A stretch of 63,599 bases of DNA from contig DBEB01000010.1 in assembly GCA_002293855.1 (NCBI GenBank), forward strand, positions 1 to 63,599, in the 5' to 3' direction. Shown one piece after another: positions 43,025 to 52,076 of this stretch. Under the pieces are notes generated by a model that did no database searches, had not been told where the DNA came from, and was given only the letters and a program-made list of their open reading frames with translations. Origin of the DNA: Candidatus Falkowbacteria bacterium UBA917 (GTDB lineage: Bacteria > Patescibacteriota > Patescibacteriia > Patescibacteriales > Patescibacteriaceae). Position 1 is the first letter of the stretch; each line of letters opens with the position of its first letter. Made by a program: the position numbers and the translations under genes.

Positions 43025-43969
43025 TTAGAAAAATAGATACTTGTTTACCATGGCTCGGTAAACACGATAAGGCTTGGGGCCGACAGCCGCCTGACCATTG
43101 ATAAAGATGGTAGGAGTACCGTAGAACTTGGTGGTCTTAGCTTCGCTATATTGAGAACGCACTTGGTCGAGAGTAGCCTGATCGAGAGCACAAGACAATA
43201 GAGCCTGGCCATCAAGGCCGAGATTGCTAGCGAGAGTGGCGACAAATTCTGGCTTATCTAAATCGGATTTACTAGCCGCAAACATCTGCTCATTCCAAGC
43301 CCAGAACTTTTCGGGACTAGATTTATAAACACAGTTACCAAAGGCGGACATAAAAGTCTCGGACTCACCTGCTTTGACTGGAAAATGAATAAAAGTAAAG
43401 TCTAGGTTATACTTGGCAACTAATTTGGCAATATCAGGATAAACAGCACGGCTGTAGTCACATTCATAACAAGCGATCATGACCAATTTGTCTTTGGCAC
43501 TTTCATTTTGACGAGGGAAAAGCGAAAGGTCGAGACCAGCTAGAGTCAGATCAGACTCAGTAGAATTAACTAAACTGCAAGTCTCGCTATCCTGCATACT
43601 AGAAACTTTGTTATTGGTGCCACTAGGGTCAAAGGCACAAAAACTAGTCGAATTAAGGCCGTTGCAAGAACCGTAGAGATAGTAGCGATAGATACCTTGA
43701 GCAGTCCATATAGTGCTTGCCACCATAGCGATCATAAAAATCCAAGCAAAGACCTCGAAGTATTTGTTAAACATTTTAGCTGCCCAAACGCTGCGACCAA
43801 GTAGACGAGCTAAAATCTGACTGCGTACTTGTTCACTAAAACCAGTGTTACAAGGCCTGAGCGTGACTCGACGAAAAACGCAATCGAGGGCTCGCCTAGC
43901 ATACTCACGATGCGTAGCGCTAAAAATACCAAGGATAGAAAAAACCACGAGGGCAGCGACACAAAACAT
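43025..43969 (-). CDS. Membrane-anchored DsbA-like thiol oxidoreductase
   Basis: 314 residues. Two membrane segments (about 2-18 and 70-92) frame a basic cytoplasmic loop with Cys30/Cys40. A ~60-residue spacer with three more Cys follows, then a thioredoxin/DsbA fold with the active site C167-Y-E-C170 and the cis-Pro loop 'YGTPTIFINGQ'. It should form or isomerise disulfides outside the membrane. It lies 3 bases after the cysteine desulfurase-like gene. Extra cysteines in the loop could pass electrons, but no VKOR or DsbB partner is in the window. Confidence 0.85.
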   Translation of the reverse strand: MFCVAALVVFSILGIFSATHREYARRALDCVFRRVTLRPCNTGFSEQVRSQILARLLGRSVWAAKMFNKYFEVFAWIFMIAMVASTIWTAQGIYRYYLYGSCNGLNSTSFCAFDPSGTNNKVSSMQDSETCSLVNSTESDLTLAGLDLSLFPRQNESAKDKLVMIACYECDYSRAVYPDIAKLVAKYNLDFTFIHFPVKAGESETFMSAFGNCVYKSSPEKFWAWNEQMFAASKSDLDKPEFVATLASNLGLDGQALLSCALDQATLDQVRSQYSEAKTTKFYGTPTIFINGQAAVGPKPYRVYRAMVNKYLFF

Positions 43970-43972
43970 AGA

Positions 43973-45181
43973 TTAGAAAATTTGATTGATTTTAGTAAGA
44001 GTTTTAATAAACTGCTCCGCCTCCTCCATAGTATTGTAAAAGGCTAAAGAGACGCGGGCGCTACCGGTAAGTTTGTGAGCATGAAACCAAGAATGCACAC
44101 AGTGCTGGCCAGACCTGATCATAATACCAGACATATTGTCGAGCATCAAAGCGATTTGATGAGCGTCAACGCCGTCAAAATAAAAGGATAGCACGCCGCT
44201 ACGCTGACGCGGGTCCTCTGGGCCAATCAAACGGAACTTAGCTAGCTTCTGAACTTCGCTAGTCAAATAATGATTGAGCTGATACTCATGTTCACGAATG
44301 GCGCTGAAGTCCAGAGCCGAGAGATAGTCAATGGCTGCTCCCAATCCCAGTAAGCCAGCATAGTCCTGCAGACCAGCTTCAAAGCGCTCCGGAACTGGTA
44401 AAAACTTGTGATCAGTATAAGTAACTGACTCAACCGTGTCACCGCCAACTAGAAATGGTTCGAGCGAATTAAGTAAAGATGCTTTGCCGTAGAGTACGCC
44501 AGTGCCAGTCGGACCAAGCATCTTGTGACCTGAAAAAGCTAGATAATCGAGGTCTAGTGCACGGACATCGAGGCGCTGATGAAGCATAGCCTGAGCGCCA
44601 TCGACAAGCACTTGGGCGCCAGCACTATGAGCGAGGCGAATGATCTCAGAGATTGGCACAGTGACGCCGTCGAGGTTGGCCGTGTGACCAATAGCAACGA
44701 GTCTAGCACCGGTAATGACTTGAGCGAAATGGTCGAGGTCAAAAGTGTTATCAGCTCGCGAAGGCAAGACTTCTAAAGTGGCTCCAGTTTGCTGGCAGAG
44801 TAGCTGCCAAGGAACGAGATTAGAATTATGTTCTTTGTCAGAAACCAGAATCCGATCAGTAGCCTTGATGCCGAGGCTACGAGCAACTAGATTGATGCTT
44901 TCGGTAGTATTACGAGTAAAAATGATTTCTTCTTCGCTTGATGCGTTAATGAACTTAGCGACTTTGGCGCGGACAGCTTGAACTTTTTGGCTAGCTAGTT
45001 GGCCAAGATGATGAGAACTACGACCGACACAAGCTGGGTAGTCACGATAATACTCAGTCATAGCGTCAATGACGAGGCTGGGTTTCAAACTCATGCAAGC
45101 ATTATCAAAATAAATCTGACGAGCAGAGTCGGGACGAGTTAAAAGTGGGAAGTCCTGACGGACTTGAGAAGTGTTAAACAT
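43973..45181 (-). CDS. sufS: SufS/CsdA-class cysteine desulfurase
   Basis: 402 residues, class II. PLP fold: 'IYFDNACMSLKP' start, 'SGHKMLGPTGTGVLYG' with the Schiff-base Lys, and 'RSGQHCVHSWFHA' with the catalytic Cys near the end. The canonical motif has two His before the Cys; here it reads GQHC. It differs from the group I enzyme at 29236-30453, so the organism has two. No sufBCDU is adjacent; instead it is paired with a DsbA-like gene. Fe-S supply is inferred, but a specialised sulfur-transfer role is possible. Confidence 0.88.
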   Translation of the reverse strand: MFNTSQVRQDFPLLTRPDSARQIYFDNACMSLKPSLVIDAMTEYYRDYPACVGRSSHHLGQLASQKVQAVRAKVAKFINASSEEEIIFTRNTTESINLVARSLGIKATDRILVSDKEHNSNLVPWQLLCQQTGATLEVLPSRADNTFDLDHFAQVITGARLVAIGHTANLDGVTVPISEIIRLAHSAGAQVLVDGAQAMLHQRLDVRALDLDYLAFSGHKMLGPTGTGVLYGKASLLNSLEPFLVGGDTVESVTYTDHKFLPVPERFEAGLQDYAGLLGLGAAIDYLSALDFSAIREHEYQLNHYLTSEVQKLAKFRLIGPEDPRQRSGVLSFYFDGVDAHQIALMLDNMSGIMIRSGQHCVHSWFHAHKLTGSARVSLAFYNTMEEAEQFIKTLTKINQIF

Positions 45182-45230
45182 GGCCTTAAATTAGCATATT
45201 AAATAGAGAAAAACAAGTTACAGCAGGAAA

Positions 45231-45257
45231 TAAAAAGCCCGTTTCCTCAGAAACGGG
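45231..45257 (-). terminator. Terminator of the 45273-45830 gene
   Basis: 8-bp stem CCCGTTTC/GAAACGGG with CTCA loop (45238-45257) and a T-rich tract on the minus strand. It lies 15 bases after the stop. Confidence 0.9.
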
Positions 45258-45272
45258 ACTAGTTAAAAAATT

Positions 45273-45830
45273 TTAGTTTAAAAAGATAACCGGCCTAACC
45301 AGAAAGTCTGATTCGACTAGGCTCATCTTAAAATTGTAGCTATAACCTAGGTTATTAGCACAGATAGCTTGATTGCCCCATAACCCACCCTGAACTGTTT
45401 CAGGAAACCAAGTAGTAGTTTCTAAGTCCGGATAGCTGTGATGTGCTAGTAATATACAAGCACAATAAATAAGGTACTCACTGTAAGTCATGACAGCTCT
45501 GCCTTCGGTGAACTTGGTAGTAGCGGGTAGAACTGCTAGCCAGTAGGGTTCACTTGGACGATTAGTGCTGCGACTGGGCTGGTATTTGGGGTATATAGAA
45601 TAATGACTGAGACGGCGTTGTAGTTTTTCTACATTAGCCGTATCGACAAAAATCATCTGACACTCGTCCCCGTAAATGGAGACTGGGGGTATTGGATAAT
45701 CAAAAGGATTATCCTTGATTCTGAACTTAGCATAAAAGCTTTTTGTTAAAGCCTCATCTAGATCAGAATAAGGCTCGCTAACAAGCAGTGGATTATGCCG
45801 ACCAATCAGATAGTCGATGGTGGCTGTCAT
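45273..45830 (-). CDS. Orphan soluble protein with strong SD
   Basis: 185 residues from the ATG at 45830. A longer in-frame start at 45914 is rejected because it would lie inside the upstream terminator and because GGAGGG (45834-45839) stands just before the inner ATG. No family recognised. The protein is rich in Tyr and Pro, with a mixed alpha/beta look and no signal peptide. Notable stretches are 'YPIPPVSIYGDECQMIFVDTANVEKLQRRL' near residue 50 and 'PYWLAVLPATTKFTEGRAVMTYSEYLIYCAC' near 120. It has its own promoter and terminator. Confidence 0.7.
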   Translation of the reverse strand: MTATIDYLIGRHNPLLVSEPYSDLDEALTKSFYAKFRIKDNPFDYPIPPVSIYGDECQMIFVDTANVEKLQRRLSHYSIYPKYQPSRSTNRPSEPYWLAVLPATTKFTEGRAVMTYSEYLIYCACILLAHHSYPDLETTTWFPETVQGGLWGNQAICANNLGYSYNFKMSLVESDFLVRPVIFLN

Positions 45831-45875
45831 AAGCCCTCCAAAAATTGTTAAACAACAAGAAAGATTAATGCCATT

Positions 45876-45904
45876 AGCATAGCATAAAAAGTTGCAAAAG
45901 GCAA
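45876..45904 (-). promoter_or_regulatory. Promoter of the 45273-45830 orphan
   Basis: Minus strand: TTGCCT (45899-45904), 17 bases, TATGCT (45876-45881) with TGC before it. The leader is about 40 bases. Confidence 0.55.
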
Positions 45905-45908
45905 ATAA

Positions 45909-45930
45909 AAACACCTCAATTGAGGTGTTT
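45909..45930 (-). terminator. Terminator after tRNA-Thr
   Basis: A 22-base perfect palindrome AAACACCTCAA/TTGAGGTGTTT, then a T-rich run on the minus strand. It ends 3 bases beyond the tRNA CCA and closes the aspS operon. Confidence 0.85.
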
Positions 45931-45933
45931 CAT

Positions 45934-46009
45934 TGGAGCCGTCACGGGGATTTGAACCCCGGACCCCCACCTTACCATGGTGGTGCTCTACCAACTGAGC
46001 TACAACGGC
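45934..46009 (-). tRNA. tRNA-Thr(GGU)
   Basis: Cloverleaf: acceptor GCCGTTG/TGACGGC, D stem GCTC/GAGC, anticodon stem CCACC/GGTGG with loop ATGGTAA (anticodon GGU), T stem CGGGG/CCCCG with loop TTCAAAT, discriminator T and an encoded CCA (45934-45936), unlike the tRNA-Gln of this window. Its 5' end is 9 bases after the stop of the TPR protein gene, with no clear promoter of its own. Confidence 0.96.
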
Positions 46010-46018
46010 CTATTTAAA

Positions 46019-46849
46019 TTATGCGGGCTGATCACTGACCAAGTCACGGATCTGCTCTTTGATGTCTTTGAGCTTTTTATTACTTGGATTAGAAGCTTCT
46101 AGCTGGCGACAAAAAATAGCAGCCCTAGAACCATCTTTAGTCATTATACACAAATCTATAATTTTATCAAGATATTTGGGATTGGCTGGTTCTATAGCCA
46201 AAGCTTGCTCTAAATAATCCAAAGCCCGGTCGTTTTCGTTAATTTTTTGATAAACACTGGCTAAACTATAATAGTTTTTGGCTAATTCCGCCTGAGGCAA
46301 AGCATCTTTATCATGTTTCAAAAGCTGATTTTTGAGCTTAATGACATGCAAAAGAGTTTGTTCGGCGTCTTCGTTATTTTCACGAACAAAGTAATTATCA
46401 GCTAGCAGCTCGTAGGCCTTGAAGTTCTTTGCATCTAGGCCAATGACTTCGATGTATTTGTGCTCAGCCTTGACCAACTCGTCTTTACGAGTTAAATCTT
46501 CGGCTTCAGCGAGCAGAATGTCGACTTGCTGATCGAGATCGTATTTGGTTTGTACGACGATTTTGGTGTGACTTTGCTGAAGATTAACTAACTTATCATA
46601 GAGCAAATGAGCCTTGTCAGCAATGAAATGACCGATTGGCGCCATAAATTTGAGAAAATAGCCAAAAAAACGACTTAGATCTCGTTTAAACTTATCATGG
46701 AGGATTTTTTGTTTGAGCTCGGCTTGGCGTTCAGCATTAATTTGTTCGATATTAATGCTCGCAAGCAAAGGAAACTTGCGTAAAACAATAGTTAAAATTA
46801 GCAAAAAACTAATGACTAACAAGCTCCAAACAATGATATTAAGAATCAT
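46019..46849 (-). CDS. Membrane-anchored TPR protein
   Basis: 276 residues. One N-terminal membrane span (about 3-23), a charged/coiled region (25-100), then tetratricopeptide repeats from about 105 to 260; the clearest are 'NFKAYELLADNYFVRENNEDAEQTLLHVI' and 'ARNYYSLASVYQKI...DRALDYLEQALAIEPANPKYL' type units. It probably scaffolds proteins at the membrane's inner face. It follows tpiA by 47 bases and precedes tRNA-Thr by 9 bases. Confidence 0.88.
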   Translation of the reverse strand: MILNIIVWSLLVISFLLILTIVLRKFPLLASINIEQINAERQAELKQKILHDKFKRDLSRFFGYFLKFMAPIGHFIADKAHLLYDKLVNLQQSHTKIVVQTKYDLDQQVDILLAEAEDLTRKDELVKAEHKYIEVIGLDAKNFKAYELLADNYFVRENNEDAEQTLLHVIKLKNQLLKHDKDALPQAELAKNYYSLASVYQKINENDRALDYLEQALAIEPANPKYLDKIIDLCIMTKDGSRAAIFCRQLEASNPSNKKLKDIKEQIRDLVSDQPA

Positions 46850-46896
46850 AGGACTTTAGTGTAGCTGATAAAACAGGCACTGGCAATAAGTATTTT

Positions 46897-47637
46897 TTAT
46901 TTAATATTAGCTATTTTATAGAAATTACTAGCTGATAGCGAAGCGCCGCCGATCAAAAAACCGTCAATTTCTGACTCGGCTAGGAGACTGGCTGCATTAT
47001 CAAGATCCACACTACCACCATAAATAACTTTGATTTTGGTGTTTGCACCCAAGATTTTGGTGGCAACACGACGAATTAACTGATGAATAACAACAGTATC
47101 AGCGGCTTTACTGACTTTACCAGTGCCAATCGCCCAGATTGGCTCATAGGCTATCACTAAGGAGTTATTTTTGGCTAATTTCAGGCCCTTGAGAGCTCGT
47201 TGGACTTGACCAGTGATAAAAGAGGCACTACGACCGGCTTTGCGCTTAGCCGCATCCTCACCGACGCAAATAATAGGGGTTAGACCAGCATCTAGGGCGC
47301 TCTGGGCTTTGGCATTGATCATACGGCAAGACTCAGCTAAATACTGACGACGTTCACTGTGACCGAGGATGACATGAGTACAAGCAAGTGAGCGGAGGCT
47401 GGCGGCAGAAATCTCACCCGTGTAAGCACCTTTGAGAGTCCAAAAAGCGTCTTGAGCACCGAGTGATAAAAGTGAATTTTTGAAGTTAGCGGCTAACTGA
47501 GCTAGTGGTAAAAATGATGGGCAGACTACAACTTGGTTGGGAGATTTTTTGAAAAGCTTGAGATAATCCCCTCCCAGCTTAAGAGACTCAGCACAATCAA
47601 GATTCATTTTCCAATTGGCGACAATTAATTTATTCAT
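46897..47637 (-). CDS. tpiA: Triosephosphate isomerase
   Basis: 246 residues, full length. 'LIVANWKMNLD' (catalytic Lys), 'VILGHSERR' (catalytic His), 'AYEPIWAIGTGK' (catalytic Glu and loop 6) and 'IKVIYGGSVDLDNAASLLAESEIDGFLIGGASL' are all present. It interconverts DHAP and glyceraldehyde-3-phosphate. It is 6 bases after the dacA-like gene. No other glycolytic gene is in the window. Confidence 0.97.
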   Translation of the reverse strand: MNKLIVANWKMNLDCAESLKLGGDYLKLFKKSPNQVVVCPSFLPLAQLAANFKNSLLSLGAQDAFWTLKGAYTGEISAASLRSLACTHVILGHSERRQYLAESCRMINAKAQSALDAGLTPIICVGEDAAKRKAGRSASFITGQVQRALKGLKLAKNNSLVIAYEPIWAIGTGKVSKAADTVVIHQLIRRVATKILGANTKIKVIYGGSVDLDNAASLLAESEIDGFLIGGASLSASNFYKIANIK

Positions 47638-47643
47638 ATAATT

Positions 47644-48642
47644 TTAATTAGTGTCTTTAAAATACCAATGTAATAATTTGGCAGTTTCGCTAAAACGAGC
47701 CTTGATGGTGCCTGCACCGAGAACCACACTAATCACCTCTTGCTCGTGATTACTAAAATTACCAACAAAGCAGTAGCCAGCCTTGTCAACATAACCAGTT
47801 TTACCGCCTAGGATTTCAATAGTGCCTAGATCACCGCCCAAGAGATCGTCAGTGCTGTAAATACGTCGTTTGGTATCTGGCAAAAGAGTAAGATCATAGC
47901 CCTTGGTCAGGACTGCAGCTCGGATGTCGCTATGCAAAAAAGCCTGACGAGCAAAAACACTAACCTCAGCAGCAGTAGAGACGTTGCCGGACGACAAGCC
48001 GGTCGGGTCAGTAAAAACAGTTTCGACTAGACCCATAGAGACAGCTCGTTGATTCATACGATCGACAAATTGTTCTTCGGACAAGCCAGTTAGATTAACC
48101 AAGGCAATAATAGCAGCATTATCAGAAGCGACTAGAGCATCATAAAAAAGGTCACGAGCAGTGATGCGTTCGCCAGCCTTGATATTGGGAGTAGCGCCTG
48201 GACGAGCGTCAGTGGCACGCACAGTGTAAACAGTTTCCCAACCTGGATTATTATCAACAAAAACTAAAGCAGCCATGAGCTTGGAGATACTAGCAATAGC
48301 GTGTTGGTAATCAGCGTTTTGTTCAAAGAGTCGTGCGCCAGTTTGAGTATCGATGAGAATGGCACTCGTGGCTTCGATAACTAATTCGGGCTCAGAGCTA
48401 ATCTTTTCACCAGCGACAGCGGAGGCAGCGACTTTCCAAGGTCCTTTGTGAGGGATTGGTAAAGCAGAGTTAGGATCAAGAGCGCCAGAACGCAAAACTG
48501 CTAGCTGATCCTGAACCAAGTGCTCCATGCTGGCCATGGTAGTATTGATAAAATAACGATCCAAAGCAGAAGCCAGAAAAAAATTATGACCAAAAGTGAT
48601 TTGAAGCAAAGACACAAAACTAATTAATAACGTAGAAATCAT
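47644..48642 (-). CDS. dacA: D-alanyl-D-alanine carboxypeptidase (S11 family)
   Basis: 332 residues. N-terminal hydrophobic signal, then the S11 active-site motifs: SxxK 'SISK' (about 118-121), SDN 'ASDNAA' and KTG 'GGKTGYVDKAGYC'. It trims the terminal D-Ala from peptidoglycan stem peptides and acts outside the membrane. The C-terminal beta domain of PBP5 is absent. It is 1 base after scpB. With alr upstream, the operon holds both D-Ala supply and removal. Confidence 0.92.
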   Translation of the reverse strand: MISTLLISFVSLLQITFGHNFFLASALDRYFINTTMASMEHLVQDQLAVLRSGALDPNSALPIPHKGPWKVAASAVAGEKISSEPELVIEATSAILIDTQTGARLFEQNADYQHAIASISKLMAALVFVDNNPGWETVYTVRATDARPGATPNIKAGERITARDLFYDALVASDNAAIIALVNLTGLSEEQFVDRMNQRAVSMGLVETVFTDPTGLSSGNVSTAAEVSVFARQAFLHSDIRAAVLTKGYDLTLLPDTKRRIYSTDDLLGGDLGTIEILGGKTGYVDKAGYCFVGNFSNHEQEVISVVLGAGTIKARFSETAKLLHWYFKDTN

Positions 48643-48643
48643 A

Positions 48644-49240
48644 TTAATCAGTAGTAGTTAGAGTCTCTAGATCAGACTGTGCGACTGACTCAGCTGAGAC
48701 ATCGTCGTGACTTAAAAATTTGGCAACAACAGTGTCGTTATGCAAGCGGTCATAGTCAGGCAACTGTTCCAGTGAGCTAACACCAAGGAATTTGAGGAAA
48801 TCAAAAGTAACTTGATAGTAAGTATCGCCGTCTTTTTTATCGCCTCTAGATTCGACTAAACCTCGCAAGAGTAAATTGCGTAAAATCATCGAACAATTAA
48901 TGCCGCGAATACGATCTAAATCAGCTTTAGCAATCGGACCACGATAGGCAATGATGGTCAGAGTTTCCAAGCTAGGACGACTGAGATCACTATTGATTTC
49001 TTGATCCAAGAACTTTTTAATCAATTCAGAATTGTCAGTCTTGGTCACTAACTGATACTTACTGTTGTTATGCAGAAGAGCTAAGCCAGAGTCAGCGGCA
49101 GCATAACGCTCAGTCAAAACTAGGAGCGCAGCTTCTAAATCGGCGTTAGTCGCCCCAGTCAAGTCAACAAGCTGTTTAAGTGCCACAGGCTTGGCGCTGA
49201 CAAAAAGTAAAGATTCAAGTTGTGAGGATAGATTGGTCAT
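48644..49240 (-). CDS. scpB: Segregation and condensation protein B
   Basis: 198 residues. Two winged-helix domains; 'LSQLESLLFVSAKPVALKQL' at the start and 'LSRPSLETLTIIAYRGPIAKADLDRIRGINCSMILRNLLLRGLV' in the middle are diagnostic. It forms the kleisin complex with ScpA and Smc. Spacing: 26 bases after scpA, 1 base before dacA. Confidence 0.94.
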   Translation of the reverse strand: MTNLSSQLESLLFVSAKPVALKQLVDLTGATNADLEAALLVLTERYAAADSGLALLHNNSKYQLVTKTDNSELIKKFLDQEINSDLSRPSLETLTIIAYRGPIAKADLDRIRGINCSMILRNLLLRGLVESRGDKKDGDTYYQVTFDFLKFLGVSSLEQLPDYDRLHNDTVVAKFLSHDDVSAESVAQSDLETLTTTD

Positions 49241-49266
49241 AGATCATTAAAAATCTGGACTGTAAG

Positions 49267-49965
49267 TTAGAGTAATTTTTGAACTTCGATCTCTCCAAAA
49301 GTAGCGACTTGCTCAATCAATACTTCTCGCTGTTTCATTAATTCGAGAATAGCGAGAAAGCCAACAATGACTTCGGTTTTGGATTTAGCTTTGCCAACAA
49401 AATCACGAAAGAAGAAATTAATCTTTTGAGTGAGAATCTTTTTGACCTCATTCATCTTATCATCAATATTGACATGTTCAATGATAGTGCCGACGCCTAG
49501 TTCTTCTACTGGTTTGAGACGAGCATAGACTTCATAACAGATATTTGGCAAATCCCCTAGCATCAGAGTCTTGGGTGGTGTAAAAGAGTCAAGCAAGAGT
49601 GATTGCTTACTAAACTCTCGCCCAAACATGCTTTTTTGGCTGCCGATCAGCTGACTAATGAGCTTGGTAGCATCCAAAAACTCTTTATACATCTTGATCT
49701 GAGATTCAAAGTCATCAACTTCTTCATCTTCGCTAGGATAGAGGTAGGGTAGCAGTGCTCGTGACTTAAGCAAGAGCAACTTGGCGGCAACAACTAAAAA
49801 ATCAGCAATATGTTCAGGATCAATATCGACACTGGATTTAATGTAAGCAATGTATTGATCAGCAATTTTAACCAAGCTGACCTCGGTGATATCCAACTTG
49901 TCATCTTCGATCATTTGCAAGAGCAGATAGAGCGGGCCTTCGAATTTGTCGATCTTGATAATCAT
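49267..49965 (-). CDS. scpA: Segregation and condensation protein A (kleisin)
   Basis: 232 residues. N-terminal 'KIDKFEGPLYLLLQMIEDDKLDITEVSLVKIADQYIAYI' is the Smc-neck-binding domain; 'FLVVAAKLLLLKSRALLPYL' follows, and the C-terminal winged helix contains 'VGFLAILELMKQREVLIEQ'. It bridges Smc heads. Smc itself is not in the window. Confidence 0.95.
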   Translation of the reverse strand: MIIKIDKFEGPLYLLLQMIEDDKLDITEVSLVKIADQYIAYIKSSVDIDPEHIADFLVVAAKLLLLKSRALLPYLYPSEDEEVDDFESQIKMYKEFLDATKLISQLIGSQKSMFGREFSKQSLLLDSFTPPKTLMLGDLPNICYEVYARLKPVEELGVGTIIEHVNIDDKMNEVKKILTQKINFFFRDFVGKAKSKTEVIVGFLAILELMKQREVLIEQVATFGEIEVQKLL

Positions 49966-50012
49966 TGAGCCTGTTTATTATAACACAGCAAAGCGCGCTG
50001 TCTATTGGTGAT

Positions 50013-50927
50013 TTATTTGATGGGAGTGATAATGGGAGCTTCGGCAGATTTGACAAGTACTAGATCAAAACAATCTTCACCGGCCTGATGATCCCACCTT
50101 GGTTCCGAGTAATTAAACTTATCAGAACGGTCGGTAGCGAGCTTAAAGTTAGCGCAGAGCTGGTAACTCTCAGCTGTCAAAACTTGATAACGGTAAGCTT
50201 GACTAGAATCATCAGTCAGACTCTCCTCTCGGAGGTAGATACCAGCAGAATTAACGAGCACTGAAAGATCTACGGGCAACTGCTTATTGGCAGCGTAGTA
50301 TTGATTAATAGCGCTATCAATAGTCATCAAGTCGCTAAGAGTGTTTTGATCTTGGCGCTGGCTACGCACCACACTTGGCTTATCCATGACACAAAGAGCA
50401 GAAACAAAGATGCCGGCAATGATAGCCAAACTAGCGATCCAAAAAATTCTGCGAACCAAATCAGTGCTAGCAACTTTGTCTTTGCGAATATCATAAAAGT
50501 AATAACCAAAGACTGAGCCGGCAATCAGCAAAATAGTTAGAGTTTTGAGAATAGCTTTGAGAGTTAACTCACCGTTTAAAAAGCTAGTGGTGGTCATGAT
50601 CAACCAAACGAGAATAACGACACTGGAAATAAAGATGATCAGATAAGTTAGCCAACGACGGATTGGAGCGGCAAGCGCGATGTCTTTTTTAACTAGACCT
50701 TGATTAATGAGCATCTGCATCCAGTAAAAAACTGGGGTCGCAAAGATAAGCGAAGCGATAGCAAAACGGATCATTTCTTGACTAACGCTGTCAGAATAAT
50801 TACTGAGAGTATCCGGAATAAAGTGATTGATTAATTGAAAGACAATGATACCACTGTTGATACTGACAAAGATCAGTGCCACTAGTGACAAGAGATAATA
50901 AAAAGCGTATTTGGCATTATTATTCAT
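50013..50927 (-). CDS. DUF5671 membrane domain plus pseudopilin-like tail
   Basis: 304 residues. Five hydrophobic segments in residues 1-190 form the DUF5671 domain (four spans plus one). The C-terminal ~100 residues (about 195-295) resemble the soluble head seen after this domain in CPR: 'DLMTIDSAINQYYAANKQLPVDLSVLVNS', 'AYRYQVLTAESYQLCANFKL' and 'CFDLVL', similar to type II secretion pseudopilins. Function unknown. It lies 10 bases after alr and 47 before scpA. Confidence 0.78.
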   Translation of the reverse strand: MNNNAKYAFYYLLSLVALIFVSINSGIIVFQLINHFIPDTLSNYSDSVSQEMIRFAIASLIFATPVFYWMQMLINQGLVKKDIALAAPIRRWLTYLIIFISSVVILVWLIMTTTSFLNGELTLKAILKTLTILLIAGSVFGYYFYDIRKDKVASTDLVRRIFWIASLAIIAGIFVSALCVMDKPSVVRSQRQDQNTLSDLMTIDSAINQYYAANKQLPVDLSVLVNSAGIYLREESLTDDSSQAYRYQVLTAESYQLCANFKLATDRSDKFNYSEPRWDHQAGEDCFDLVLVKSAEAPIITPIK

Positions 50928-50936
50928 ATAATTAAA

Positions 50937-52076
50937 TTAAATATAAAATCTTTTAATCAAAGGATTGAGTCGGGTGATAATTTCGTAAGCAGAAGTCTCC
51001 GCCCTGTCAGCCAAGTCAGTAGCACCGATGCAACGAGTCCCCTGAGTCCCGATTAAGACAACTTCATCACCGACAGCACTATGACTAACTCGAGTTAAGT
51101 CAATAATCAACATATCCATAGAAACTCGGCCAAGGACACGGGCATATTGACCATTAACTAGAACTCGACCAATGCTAGAGAGACTACGATCATAACCATG
51201 CCAATAACCAACGGGCAAGATACCAATAACAGAATCGCGCTCCAAGCGCTCAGTAAAATCATAACCTACTCGACTGCCAGCTGGAACACTTTTGATCTCG
51301 CTAATAACAGTCTTCCAAGACAGTATAGGCCTGAGCGTTAGATGGTCATTCATAGCTGATTCAACTTGTAGCGAAGGCCAGAGACCATAGAGTCCAATAC
51401 CGACACGGACCATATCTAGATGTGACTGAGGATAAATAAGGGTGCCCGCGCTAGCAGCAGCATGCCTAATGACTGATAAACCGCGTCTAGCAAACTCTGC
51501 GGTAATTATAGCAAACTTTGCTAATTGTTGCTCTGTATCATCAGCAAAGGCAGGGTTTTTGGCAGCAGCTAAATGTGTAAAGACGCCTTGGACTTTAACT
51601 TGTGGTAATTCATCAGCTAAAAAATCTAAGACTTTGTTAAGATCAGCAGGAAAGAAGCCTTGACGACACATGCCAGTATCAAACTTGAGATGGATACTTA
51701 AATCTTGATCAGACAACTGACGCAAAGCAGAGAGAGCTTCAAAACTAGAAATAGTTAAACTAACTTGATGAGCGACAGCTAGAGCTAATACACTTGGCAA
51801 AGTATAACCAAGAACCAGAATAGGTTTAGTGAGTCCAGCTTGACGTAGTTTGACGGCTTCGATGATCGAGTCAACCATCAAATAATCAGCACCGAGTCGA
51901 GATAATTCAAGCGAATAATCAACTAGCGAATGACCATAGGCATTGGACTTGGTGACAGCAGCAAGTAAGCAAGAGTCAGCCAAGAGATCACGAAACATGT
52001 GATAGTTGTAGCGCAAATGATCACGATCAATTTCTATCCAAGTCCGCAACTTAGCTTTTTCATTAACGATTGACAT
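50937..52076 (-). CDS. alr: Alanine racemase
   Basis: 379 residues. PLP-binding Lys in 'AAVTKSNAYGHSL' near 42, 'FDTGMCRQGF' and the second catalytic Tyr region 'GYDFTERL', then 'RVSMDMLIIDLTRV'. It makes D-Ala for peptidoglycan. It overlaps the preceding small gene by 14 bases, so translational coupling is likely. Confidence 0.94.
   Translation of the reverse strand: MSIVNEKAKLRTWIEIDRDHLRYNYHMFRDLLADSCLLAAVTKSNAYGHSLVDYSLELSRLGADYLMVDSIIEAVKLRQAGLTKPILVLGYTLPSVLALAVAHQVSLTISSFEALSALRQLSDQDLSIHLKFDTGMCRQGFFPADLNKVLDFLADELPQVKVQGVFTHLAAAKNPAFADDTEQQLAKFAIITAEFARRGLSVIRHAAASAGTLIYPQSHLDMVRVGIGLYGLWPSLQVESAMNDHLTLRPILSWKTVISEIKSVPAGSRVGYDFTERLERDSVIGILPVGYWHGYDRSLSSIGRVLVNGQYARVLGRVSMDMLIIDLTRVSHSAVGDEVVLIGTQGTRCIGATDLADRAETSAYEIITRLNPLIKRFYI

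Noticed and set aside
45831..45914. Upstream extension of the 45273-45830 orphan with a hydrophobic N-terminus
   Set aside because: It would start inside the tRNA terminator and upstream of the SD sequence, and the promoter lies within it.
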